From contig CM043959.1 of assembly GCA_014529385.2 (NCBI GenBank), positions 88,147,529 through 88,211,528 of the forward strand: a stretch of DNA of 64,000 nt. Direction: 5' to 3'. The notes below the pieces were generated by a model. It worked only from the letters and a program-made list of their open reading frames with translations, was not told the origin of the DNA and did not search any database. The position numbers were made by a program, and so were the translations under genes. Source of the DNA: Adiantum capillus-veneris (taxonomy: Eukaryota > Streptophyta > Polypodiopsida > Polypodiales > Pteridaceae). Numbering within the stretch: position 1 is the stretch's first letter; each line of letters starts with the position of its first letter. Shown in pieces: positions 1 to 10,234 of this stretch.

Positions 1-444
1 AAAGTTGAGAGCCAGTGTGTCCCAAAAGTGACGTCGTTTGATCTGCACAGAGAACTTGAAGAAACTTTCATGTGGTTTGATACGAATCATGATTGTAAGA
101 TTTCTACTTTAGAGCTTAGTGTCATGCTACGATCCTTGGGAGACAACCCAAGCGATGATGTGATTGTGCTCTTGGTGAAGGAGGTGGACAGAGATGGTGA
201 TGGGTTCCTTGACCTACAAGAGTTTATATTATTCAATGTTGCAGCTTTCACAAAGGGAACGAAGGATTTGCGGGAAGATTTTCTTGGTTTTGACACGGAT
301 GCAGATGGGAAGATTTCTGTAGAGGAGCTAACAATGAGTTGCCTAGGGGAGGCATGCACTATGGAAGAGTGGTTGCACGATCAAGGGTGTGGACACGGAT
401 GGCGATGGCTTTGTGGACTTAGCACCATGATGTTTATACAATAA
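1..444 (+). pseudogene. Calmodulin-like (CML) EF-hand protein, partial and frameshifted
   Basis: The reading frame is open from the left edge, so the true start lies outside the window; there is no ATG before the first EF-hand. Three EF-hand loops are readable: one beginning DTNHDCKIS, one DRDGDGFLD and one DTDADGKIS. Each keeps the acidic residues at loop positions 1, 3 and 12, so calcium binding is expected for this family. The fourth loop (DTDGDGFVD) is present only in the +1 frame at about 388-420; the original frame resumes afterwards and ends at TAA 442-444. Two compensating indels, near 370 and 420, would explain this. CML proteins are small calcium sensors. The shifted fourth loop suggests a decayed copy, though a sequencing error cannot be excluded. 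Confidence 0.7.
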
Positions 445-649
445 GAAGCTTTGGTTTTTAATAGCAGATGGCTTGCACACATACAGGGAGTTGTTTGATG
501 GTTCTGGATCATGGTTCGTTAGCTAGCTAGCATGATCCTTTCCCTTGTTGATGAAAGTGCTTCATCTTTGGCTTGACGTTTGTATTGTAACAATGCTTTT
601 GTGAGGATCATACATGCATTGAACAACAACATTTGGAGAGGAAACCTAA
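445..649. other. Non-coding gap after the EF-hand gene
   Basis: I see no coding signal here. It probably contains the former 3' untranslated region of the EF-hand gene and the junction with the next pseudogene. Confidence 0.4.
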
Positions 650-1161
650 GTCATCCGTAGGCTCGAGTCTCAGGGTTTGACTCCAAAGCAAGCAGAATCT
701 GTAGCGACAACTATTATTGAAATGTTTAATGAAAGTATGGATAATGTCTCACAAACCTTTATATACAAGCCTGACATGCAAAAGAATGAAATGATGCAAG
801 AAGTTGCCTTGCAAAAGATCATGATTGACATGCAAAATGCACAAGAATACAAGATTTCTTTGACGCAACGTGAGGTTTAAAGAATAAAGACGGATGTGGA
901 GAAGATGTGTGATCTGAGGTATGAGATTGATAAGGTTAATGCACCATAGAGACTAGATATCAACCTAGAAAAAGGACAAACAAGAGATGATTTGGCGAAG
1001 CAAAGTGTGGAGACATTTGAGTTGACCAATAAGCTTGATAGAGAAATTCACGCTTTGAAAAAACAAGTTGAGGCTGCGAAGTATAAGTGATCAAGTATGG
1101 CATAGGGACTATTCTTTCCCTAATTTCTGTCAATCTTGGCCTACTTCACATCTTGATATAA
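650..1161 (+). pseudogene. CCDC90/DUF1640 (MCUR1-like) mitochondrial protein, intronless pseudogene
   Basis: Translation from about 650 gives an RRLESQGLTPKQAESVATTI start, then a coiled-coil segment with NVSQTFIYK and MQKNEMMQE, then RYEIDKV, LDINLE and LDREIHALKKQVEAAKY. This order is that of the DUF1640/CCDC90 family, mitochondrial inner-membrane coiled-coil proteins related to animal MCUR1. The frame is broken by TAA at 878-880, by TAG near 949, and by a frameshift near 1088. After that shift the family's hydrophobic C-terminal segment (VIKYGIGTILSLISV) continues to TAA 1159-1161. The N-terminal targeting region is missing. The uninterrupted exon content over about 500 bp suggests a retrocopy, but a gene fragment is possible. 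Confidence 0.75.
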
Positions 1162-1433
1162 GCATCTGATAGTTTGCAATTCACATTTTTGGAATAGAGA
1201 TAGGAGAGAAAGGCGACAAGATATACAATCATCTTCACCGACAAAATGTATAAAGCAATCTAATGCTCTAGCAAAGTCTACTATACAGAACTCAATTGGT
1301 ACATCTCTAATAGTGCAAGACTTACAAATGTTCTTGTTGTTTTTACCATGCAAATTTGTACCCTTTGTACGAGTCGTATTGATCCATGATTCAGCCTACT
1401 CTTTTGTATTTTGAAAAATTGTAAGATGATAAA

Positions 1434-1435
<2 letters not shown>
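1162..1435. other. Non-coding stretch
   Basis: No coding or repeat signal that I can name. It lies between the CCDC90-like pseudogene and the microsatellite block. Confidence 0.3.
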
Positions 1436-1478
<43 letters not shown>

Positions 1479-1535
1479 ACATATATATATATATATATAT
1501 ACATACATATATGTGTGTGTATGTGTGTGTATCTA

Positions 1536-1597
<62 letters not shown>

Positions 1598-1621
1598 CAT
1601 AGAGAGAGAGAGAGAGAGAGG
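1436..1621. repeat. Compound microsatellite (GT)n-(AT)n-(CA)n-(TA)n-(GA)n
   Basis: A (GT) tract of about 38 bp is followed by AT-rich steps, then a (CA) tract of about 40 bp at 1539-1579, a TA tract and a GA tract ending at 1621. The GT and CA tracts are reverse complements, so the block can fold back on itself. Open frames across it are artefacts of the repeat. Confidence 0.95.
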
Positions 1622-1761
1622 GATTGGAAAAAACCTCGCTCCAAAAATTGCTTTTGGAGTGAAGCGAGCTTTTTTTTAAAATTTCTCAGCTGAGAATTTT
1701 TTTGGAAAAAGCTCCCTCCATTTCCATCCCCAACTAAAGCGATCCTAAGTTGGTTTAGAGC

Positions 1762-1769
1762 GTCTTTAC
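1762..1769. repeat. 8-bp target-site duplication (left), GTCTTTAC
   Basis: An identical GTCTTTAC occurs at 2339-2346, directly after the right terminal inverted repeat. A related uninterrupted site (GTTTTTAC) is present at 16138-16145 in the same repeat context. Confidence 0.85.
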
Positions 1770-2338
1770 CCCGGGGGATTCACAACTTACTACACCATGT
1801 AAGTGCAGGGGGGGGGGTGGGGGGGGACTAAACTGGGTTGATTACTTGTAACGATCGGTCACTGGTGTGCGCTAGAACTTAGATGAACTTTGGAGAAGTT
1901 TTTTATCAGGTCACACATCAAATTTTGCATCAAGCCGGTCATAGATAAGGGATGATTTGGAGCAGGTCAAAGGTTGATTCACAACAACTTTGGATGGGTG
2001 AGAATTGGATGAGTAGCCAGAGTGTAGGCTGATCGGGCACATAGTTTGAAAGTCAAATTAAGACACATTGAGGGTACATCTAGTTATTAGTAGAAGTGGT
2101 TCCTTAATACGTTGCCTATCACTATGCTACACACACTTTGACTAGTTTTACTCAGTTAGATCATGTGAGACCTAAATTTTATATGTAAGATAGGGGTATG
2201 ATAGTTTTCTTCATTGATTGTCGCATAAGCGTATAAAGGGGGGTCATATTTCCTAATATGAGTCGTGTATAGGCGTTTTATCAAAGTTGTTCGCTCGCAG
2301 GTGGCGTCTCGTTTTGTATATAGAGTGAATCCCCCGGG
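1770..2338. mobile_element. Non-autonomous TIR DNA transposon (hAT-like by target duplication)
   Basis: The 569-bp element has perfect 14-bp terminal inverted repeats, CCCGGGGGATTCAC at 1770-1783 and its reverse complement at 2325-2338. It is flanked by the 8-bp direct repeat GTCTTTAC on both sides. An 8-bp duplication is typical of the hAT superfamily, although the CCCGGG terminus is not the usual hAT end, so superfamily assignment is tentative. It carries no transposase. A G-rich run lies near its left end at 1808-1827. Confidence 0.8.
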
Positions 2339-2346
2339 GTCTTTAC
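2339..2346. repeat. 8-bp target-site duplication (right), GTCTTTAC
   Basis: Matches 1762-1769 exactly and abuts the right terminal inverted repeat of the TIR element. Confidence 0.85.
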
Positions 2347-2763
2347 ATAGCTAGTTCTAAGCGCCTTTACAAGTCCAACTCCTAGTGACCAAACCAAAAG
2401 CTGCTAACCCTAAGCAGCTAGCCGTAAGCAGATTGAAACAGCCCAACCAAGAAGAACTAAAATAAGCCTCTTATCCTAACCGGCTAACCCTAAGCAGATT
2501 GGAATGGATAAACTAATACGACCCTAAGCCGATTCAGAGCGGCCAAACCAAAAGCTGCTAACCCTAAGCAACTAGCCCTAAGTAGACTGAAACAACCCAG
2601 CCAAGAATAACTAAAACCATAAGGCGCTTACCCTAACCGGCTAACCCTAAGCAAATTGAAATGGCTAAACTAATGCGACATTAAGCCAAATTAGAGCGGC
2701 CAAACCAAAAGCCGCTAACCCTGAGTGGCTAGCCCTTGAAAAAGCCGATTTAGAGTGGATAAC

Positions 2764-3378
2764 TGTGCGCGTATGTCGCACGTGTCAATGCAAGGAACTT
2801 GCCGCACGTGTGCGAGCCAGAAATAGCTCCAAGCACACAACAAGCCTAAACAATAAGCTCAAAGATGGCGTTGGTGTGTCACTCACCGCTCTACGCTTCC
2901 TGTCGTGGAGGATTCTTCGCCACGAAGAAGAGGGAGACGCCGCTATGCCACGCTCAACCACCTCGCCACCGTCGTGCCGCCGCAATGCTCGATTGCACTC
3001 TCTCTCTCTCTCTCTCTCACGCATACACACACACACACACAAGGAGATGAGGAAGAAGAAGATGGAGATGGAGCAAGAGCACTCTTCAATTGCACAAATG
3101 AGAGAATGAGTGAATTTTAGGTTTAGTTGACCTTTATATGAGCTCCCCCCATTCACACTTGGGCACCCATGCTTAGCCAACTAATCCCTTGAATGTTCCA
3201 CTTAGAGTGTACCTCTCATCGGCGATCACTCTTACCCTTTTCCTATTGGACCGACAAGCTTGGTACCTGACTCTACCAAGTAAATAATACAACGTTCGTC
3301 TCATAGGTGATAGGGTGTCCATGAGCCGTGAGGTTTAACATGAGGTGATAGGGTGTCCGTGAGCCGTGAGGGTTAACA
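2764..3378 (-). repeat. Left (3') LTR of the Ty3 element
   Basis: In element orientation the LTR begins TGTTAACCC and ends CGCACA, the usual TG...CA. It matches 15327-15954 along its length. A TATA-like motif (catataaagg, minus strand) lies at about 3131-3140, and a (CT)n(CA)n microsatellite at about 2998-3041. The 5' edge is duplicated with a 38-bp period at 3306 and 3344. Confidence 0.93.
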
Positions 3379-3391
3379 TGCCCCCCTTCCT
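3379..3391 (-). other. Polypurine tract of the Ty3 element
   Basis: On the minus strand the sequence reads AGGAAGGGGGGCA directly before the LTR start TGTTAACC. This is the expected position and composition for the plus-strand primer. Confidence 0.85.
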
Positions 3392-5153
<1,762 letters not shown>

Positions 5154-6578
5154 TCACCCTTTGAAACCAATTGTTCCAGTTGGTAATAGCTGAGGATTTT
5201 TGCCAGTAGTTTTCTTTACCTTAGGTGCCTCGTCGAGTTGCAAGGGTGGTAAGGTACTCTCCCAAGATCGAACTTGAAGTGGTTCATCAGGTGATTCTTG
5301 AACACTGGGAGGTGTGGATTCCTTTGTAGCTTTATGGAGGTCCACTATTGTAGGTGGAGGCTGTGGAGAAGCTTTTACCTCTATGGATGTATTATTACAT
5401 GAGGAGCTAGAAGCTTCATGGGACTCCCCCCTTCCTGAGCTAGGTGGAACAAATCGTTCTTTCTTTGGTACCCAAACTAGCTTTGGAGCAGGTGTATAGC
5501 ATTCCGTGATTTTTTCCTTTCTACGATCTTGAATTTGTTTTGGAGCCACAAGATTGAGCTCACATGGGCCCGGTGACAAGTAAGAGCACAATTTACGTTT
5601 TGGCACCCGGATTTGATCATTTTCTTCATAGTAGCCTTGGGCTTCCAATAGCTTTTTAGGAATCCAACGCAATGTTTCTTTACATTTCTTGGGGCGAATG
5701 GGACGTCTCTTACCAGGCTCTTGTTTTCTAGCACTAGCTATGGTCGCTAAAGAAGCTTTAGGGACCCACTTGTATGTTTTCTTTATTATATTGGAATAGG
5801 TCTTGTGTGTCTCAAGCTTTATTTCAACTACATTAGTTGAAGCTCTAGAGAGTTGGGCTATGGGGACATATGGTTCAACCTCTTGGACATGCAATGTTTT
5901 GGATATTATTTCCTTAAAAGGCAATATCTCAGGGACTATGGCTTGCGTGACAGGGCTAAGAGTTGGTTTCTGTGTTGTGACACCCCCTGTCCCCCAATCA
6001 ATAGTGCATTTGGTCGCTATCATCCACGTACGTCCTAGGTTTATATAACCCTCCATAATTCCAACAGGCATGACCAAAAAGTCTTGAGCTACAACCCCAT
6101 TGTCATAAATGACAGAAGTGTGCCAGATTCCAAAAACTGCAGTTTTTTTCTTGTTGACACCCTTGACTTGGATAATACTCTCAGATAGAGGTGGCTTCCC
6201 TAACTGGCACCACACCCCATATGATAGCAGATTATATTTAGCACCCGTGTCCAATAAAGCGTTATATAGCACTTTCCCATAGGTGCTATTTAGCTCAATA
6301 GGGTATCGTAGAGGTGTGTCAGAGTCCAAAGAATCCTCATCGGTTTCAACGTGGAATGCATGTGTGACTCCAAGGTTAGCCTCTCGTTTTTGTCTTATGC
6401 GTTGTTGTCGCTCCTTAGCCTCAGCTTGAGCTTGTATCTTCTTCAATTCTATTTGTGCCTTGGCTGCCTTTTTTGTATGGATGGCACGTAGCTCCTCTTG
6501 GCTTAAAGGATCATAGTATCTTTTAAATTTGCTCCCATTGATGAATCCAATGGTTTCAACTCCATCAAGAGTCTCCAC
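5154..6578 (-). CDS. Extra retropepsin-like ORF downstream of integrase (Ty3 element)
   Basis: A 474-residue open frame that keeps the reading frame of the integrase ORF and is separated from it by one TGA (6621-6623). The stretch between that stop and the ORF's first Met reads PYRVCAITPQGTIRV, resembling the integrase GPY/F module. Residues 32-68 are charged and probably helical. A retropepsin-like domain follows at about 92-195, with ALLDTGAKYN (catalytic Asp at residue 110, codon 6249-6251) and a second signature, INLGRTWM, at about 179-186. The remainder is rich in Lys, Pro and Ser and contains repeated W-V/I-P-K motifs. Retropepsins cleave Gag-Pol, and this one sits outside the usual position. 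It could be a duplicated protease or a clade-specific accessory protein. Confidence 0.7.
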   Translation of the reverse strand: METLDGVETIGFINGSKFKRYYDPLSQEELRAIHTKKAAKAQIELKKIQAQAEAKERQQRIRQKREANLGVTHAFHVETDEDSLDSDTPLRYPIELNSTYGKVLYNALLDTGAKYNLLSYGVWCQLGKPPLSESIIQVKGVNKKKTAVFGIWHTSVIYDNGVVAQDFLVMPVGIMEGYINLGRTWMIATKCTIDWGTGGVTTQKPTLSPVTQAIVPEILPFKEIISKTLHVQEVEPYVPIAQLSRASTNVVEIKLETHKTYSNIIKKTYKWVPKASLATIASARKQEPGKRRPIRPKKCKETLRWIPKKLLEAQGYYEENDQIRVPKRKLCSYLSPGPCELNLVAPKQIQDRRKEKITECYTPAPKLVWVPKKERFVPPSSGRGESHEASSSSCNNTSIEVKASPQPPPTIVDLHKATKESTPPSVQESPDEPLQVRSWESTLPPLQLDEAPKVKKTTGKNPQLLPTGTIGFKG

Positions 6579-6620
6579 ACGAATGGTTCCTTGTGGGGTG
6601 ATCGCACATACTCTATATGG

Positions 6621-7877
6621 TCATTTTCTCGCATATTTCAACTTTTTCTTTTCGTTACGCACTCCATACATAAGGACTTTATCACCAACATTGATATCTT
6701 TGTTCTTTAGATGACGGTCAAACCATTTCTTCCTCCTATTTTTCTCCACAAGTGAATTTTGCACAGCTAATTGCCTCTCTTCATCTAGTCTTTCAAGGAT
6801 ATATAATCGCTCAACTAAGGGGTTACCATCCCAACCTTCTTGAGAAGCTACTCGAAGACTAGGAACGACAAACTCCCATGGCATAACCGCTTCTTGGCCA
6901 TAGACCATCTTGAATGGTGTGCAGTTAATGGCAACTTTGTTCGCAGTACGATAAGCCCATAGAGCCAATGTAAGCTTTAAATCCCAATCTGTGCGATGAG
7001 CTTCCACCGTTTCGGTTAAGATACAGATTAAGGTCTTATTGGTGCTCTCAGCTTGGCCATTTGCTTGTGGATAATAAGATGTGGACTTATGATGAGCTAT
7101 CATAAAGTTGGTAGTGAGTTCTTTTATTACTCCATTTATAAAATGAGTACCATTGTCACTAACAATCTCAAAGGGACAACCAAATCTTGTAATAATGTTC
7201 TCAAAGAAAAACTTGGTAGTTGATTTCGCATCGGCCTTACGTGTCGCCTTGGCTTCCGTCCACTTTGTCACATAGTCAGTGGCAACGATAATACATCGAG
7301 ATTGAGTGCCACGAACTGCTGGACTAATTGGGCCTACAAAGTCCAAACGCCATTTTTCAGATGGTTGAGTCACTTTAATAGGATGTAAGGGCATCCTATC
7401 CTTTCGTTGTGTGATCTTGTAACGTTGGCATTCATCACATCCTTTTGCAAAAAGTGATGCATCCTTGAATAAGGTAGGCCACCAATAGCCTGATTGCAAC
7501 ACCTTTCTAGCTGTTAGTTCCCCTGAGAAATGTCCGCTGGCTATACCCATGTGGGCTTCTTGCAGTATGTATAAGTACTCATCCTCACGGGCACAACGTC
7601 TAAGAATATCATCCTTCCCTAGCCTGTAGAGAGTTCCTGCAATGAGAGAGTAGGGTTCGCATTCTTTTAATAGTTTTCGAGCTATGTCTTTACGAAGCTC
7701 TTTGGGTGGAAAAACATTAACTAGAAAGTTCACAATCTTCTCACTCCATTCAAGTATGGTTTCAACTAGGAATAGAGAAGTATCGGGCAACTCATCATCG
7801 ACTCCACTTGGGGCTTCACCATTGGGTATACGAGACAAATGATCAGCCATGACATGTCTTCTACCAGGTCTTACCAC
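6621..7877 (-). CDS. Ty3 integrase
   Basis: A 418-residue open frame. The zinc-binding HHCC region is seen as AHMGIASGHF followed by AKGCDECQR. The DDE core shows DFVGPISP, then DYVTKWTEA, VSDNGTHF and the Glu-containing QANGQAESTN, so all three catalytic acids are present. The C-terminal part (WFDRHLKNKDINVGDKVLMY) is the usual linker to a GPY/F module, which is interrupted by TGA at 6621-6623. Integrase inserts the element cDNA into the chromosome. The first residues overlap the end of the RNase H frame (7871-7877). Confidence 0.9.
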   Translation of the reverse strand: MVRPGRRHVMADHLSRIPNGEAPSGVDDELPDTSLFLVETILEWSEKIVNFLVNVFPPKELRKDIARKLLKECEPYSLIAGTLYRLGKDDILRRCAREDEYLYILQEAHMGIASGHFSGELTARKVLQSGYWWPTLFKDASLFAKGCDECQRYKITQRKDRMPLHPIKVTQPSEKWRLDFVGPISPAVRGTQSRCIIVATDYVTKWTEAKATRKADAKSTTKFFFENIITRFGCPFEIVSDNGTHFINGVIKELTTNFMIAHHKSTSYYPQANGQAESTNKTLICILTETVEAHRTDWDLKLTLALWAYRTANKVAINCTPFKMVYGQEAVMPWEFVVPSLRVASQEGWDGNPLVERLYILERLDEERQLAVQNSLVEKNRRKKWFDRHLKNKDINVGDKVLMYGVRNEKKKLKYARK

Positions 7878-9553
7878 AACAGTAAATCAAACTCAAGGAG
7901 AATTAACAACCATCGTGTAATTCTTCCCGTGGAACAAGGTTTATTTACTAGATACAACAAGGCTTGATGATCAACATAGAACGCAAACTTGTTGGCCAGA
8001 AGGTAGTAGCGAAATTTCTTCACTGCATAAATCATACCTAAACCTTCTCGCTCTGTAGTGGTATAGTTTCTCTCGGCATCATTCAATTGACGACTTGCAA
8101 AGCTAATGGGGTAGTCCAGTTTATATTCTCCTGGTTGAGCTAGAACACACCCAATAGCAAAGTTCGATGCATCAATATGCACATGAAAAATTACATTCCA
8201 ATCGGGAACTCGTAGAATAGGAGCACTAGTCAAGGTCTTTTTCAATGACTCATAAGCATGGTCACACTCTGTAGTCCATTGGAACTCAATAAGAAGCTTG
8301 TACAAAGGACGAGCTATCTCAACAAAGTTTAAAATAAACCGTCGGTAATAACCAACATGGCCCATGAACCTTTGAACTCCTTTATAGTTTGTAGGTGGTG
8401 GCAATTCAGCAATGGCTTTAATTTTGCCCTCATCTATGGAAATCCCATTTTTTGACACTATATGCCCTATAATGACTCCATGTTTAACCCAGAATTGGCA
8501 TTTGAAAGGGTTTAAGGAGATGCGATACAATCTACACTTCTCAAACACTTTTCATAAGCATGATAGATGTTCTTTCCAAGAGGAATAAACACAAAGGTCA
8601 TCTCAGAAAGCTTCACAAAACTCCCTCAAATATTCTCTAAAAGCAGTGTTTATTAAACTTTGAAAGGTAGCCGGGGCATTGGTTAAGCCAAAAGCCATAA
8701 CACAAAATGCGAACACTCAAATTCGATTATAAAGGTTGTTTTAGCTTGGTCCTCCAACACAATTGTGATTTGATTGTAGCTAGAGTACCCATCTAAAAAG
8801 CTATAAGCTTCCTTCCCTACAACTCTTTCAAGCACATGTTCTGAATATGGCAAGGGGTAATGGTCCCTTCTAGTGGCGGCACTGACCTTCTTGAGATCCA
8901 CGCACACTCTGAGTTTCCCATTCTTTTTTGGCACAATCACTATTGGAGACACCGATTCTGAGTGCTCAATAGGGTATATGAATCCACATTCCACAAGCTT
9001 TTCAATCTCTTCTTGAACGATTTTTGCATATTTAGGATTCATTGGGTAGGGTCGTTGCCGAATTGGTTTAGCCATGCTATTCATGGGAATTGTGTGTTGC
9101 ACCACGGAAGGTGGAACACCTTTCATAGCATAATATATCCATGAATTCCTTGAGAAGTTCTTTAAGTACACACTCCTTAGTCTCTGTCAGATCTTGGGCA
9201 ATGAAAACAGGTTTAGACTCTTCTCCTGAATCTGCTAACTCTATTTCCTTAACTATCGCTGGACCGTCATAGACTCCATTGCTACCATCGATAGGTTTTC
9301 TTTGAGCCTTTGTATACACAGCCTTGCGTTCCTCTGTGGTATAGGATTTGAAATGTTTAGGTGCAGGGTGTAAGTCTGTGGGGTCCTGTTGTTCTGTGGA
9401 CTGTGATTTAACTTTCGATTCCTTTTGTTGTTGAGCTAACTCTCGATTTTGTCGTCTCCTTACGGTACGGCTCAACTTTGGCTTCTCTGTAGCCTCTAGT
9501 TTTGACGTCAATGGGTTGTGGACTACACCACATAACTCTTTGAAGGTATTCAC
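7871..9553 (-). pseudogene. Ty3 reverse transcriptase and RNase H, broken
   Basis: Three frames carry the domain. The first (9553-9077) ends with KELLKEFMDIL, the usual lead-in to RT. The second (9171-8683) holds EEIEKLVECGFIYPI, SPIVIVPKKNGKLRVCVDL and YSFLDGYSSYNQI. The third (8548-7871) holds the RT end (SLNPFKCQFWV, GHIVSKNGI) and RNase H (HIDASNFAIGCVLAQPG, TTEREGLGMIYAVKKFRYYL). Between the last two, the catalytic segment reads Phe-stop-Asp-Asp: TGA at 8603-8605 replaces the residue before the DD pair (8597-8602). A frameshift near 9130 joins the first two. RT copies element RNA into DNA and RNase H removes the template. Confidence 0.88.
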
Positions 9554-9554
9554 C

Positions 9555-10124
9555 CTAGTTATCTACCAACTTCCGATGAGCATCACATGCCCCTATATAA
9601 TTAAGCCATTTTGCGGTAGATTTCTTTTCATTTATCCTAGCACGCACATTTTCTCGATATCGCCGCCTCTTATATCTCTTACTCTTCTTGTTTAATTCTC
9701 GATTATGGCCGATCTCTAGTGAAGAGTCACTAGATGAATCACTACTTGTGTCTTCTGCTCCCTTGGATAGATTGTCATCTAGGGTACCACTGGGCCCTAA
9801 ACGGTTTGTCCCCGCATTTGCACTAAGATTTAACTCAGATTCTTCGTCCTCAGAGTCAATTTCAATTGATGATTCTGACCCCAAATTGTGTGGGCTATAG
9901 TCTTGTGAGGCGCTACTAGTTCCAATGCTAGTCAAACCTTCATCTTGTAGGTTATCAGAAGCTATATGCATTGCTTCTAGCATATTTAAGGGTACAAGTG
10001 GTGGTATTTCATCCCCCTCAGGTGTTACCGAGCTCATCCCCCGATTTCCCCAAGTGTCTATGGTTGCTGCTAGGTGGACCCAATCCACATTGTCCAACTC
10101 AGTCATCCCAGGTAGTGCATCCAT
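9555..10124 (-). CDS. Acidic/basic linker ORF between protease and RT (Ty3 element)
   Basis: A 189-residue frame with no domain that I recognise. Residues about 65-135 are rich in Ser, Asp and Glu (for example EIDSEDEESE and TSSDSSSDSS). A strongly basic patch follows (KKSKRYKRRRYRENVRAR), which could be a nuclear-localisation or nucleic-acid-binding segment. It ends just before the RT frame starts. It is probably part of the polyprotein rather than a separate gene. Confidence 0.55.
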   Translation of the reverse strand: MDALPGMTELDNVDWVHLAATIDTWGNRGMSSVTPEGDEIPPLVPLNMLEAMHIASDNLQDEGLTSIGTSSASQDYSPHNLGSESSIEIDSEDEESELNLSANAGTNRLGPSGTLDDNLSKGAEDTSSDSSSDSSLEIGHNRELNKKSKRYKRRRYRENVRARINEKKSTAKWLNYIGACDAHRKLVDN

Positions 10125-10234
10125 ATAAGGAGAATATTCCCCAACATCAGTGTCCGCTTTACACGTGTAACAATACTGCGATGGGGCCGAGTGAACTGTG
10201 GTGTCAGATCTATGATAAATTATAAACCTGTTTC

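Larger units (their letters stand above)
1733..2763. repeat. CCCTAA-rich tandem repeat array, left part
   Basis: Two full units and a partial third are visible, beginning at about 2387, 2542 and 2699, so the period is roughly 155-157 bp. Each begins with ccaaaccaaaag followed by gctaaccctaagc and a line ending in a gattgaaa-like motif. The array is cut by the TIR element at 1770-2338. It is continued to the right of the Ty3 element at 15955, so both insertions went into the array. No coding potential. Confidence 0.8.

Noticed and set aside
1391-1693. Several overlapping frames on both strands in the GT/CA block
   Set aside because: They are pure translations of simple repeats.
2785-3180. 131-residue minus-strand frame and plus-strand frames in the LTRs
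   Set aside because: They lie in both LTRs, cross CT/CA repeats and show no domain.
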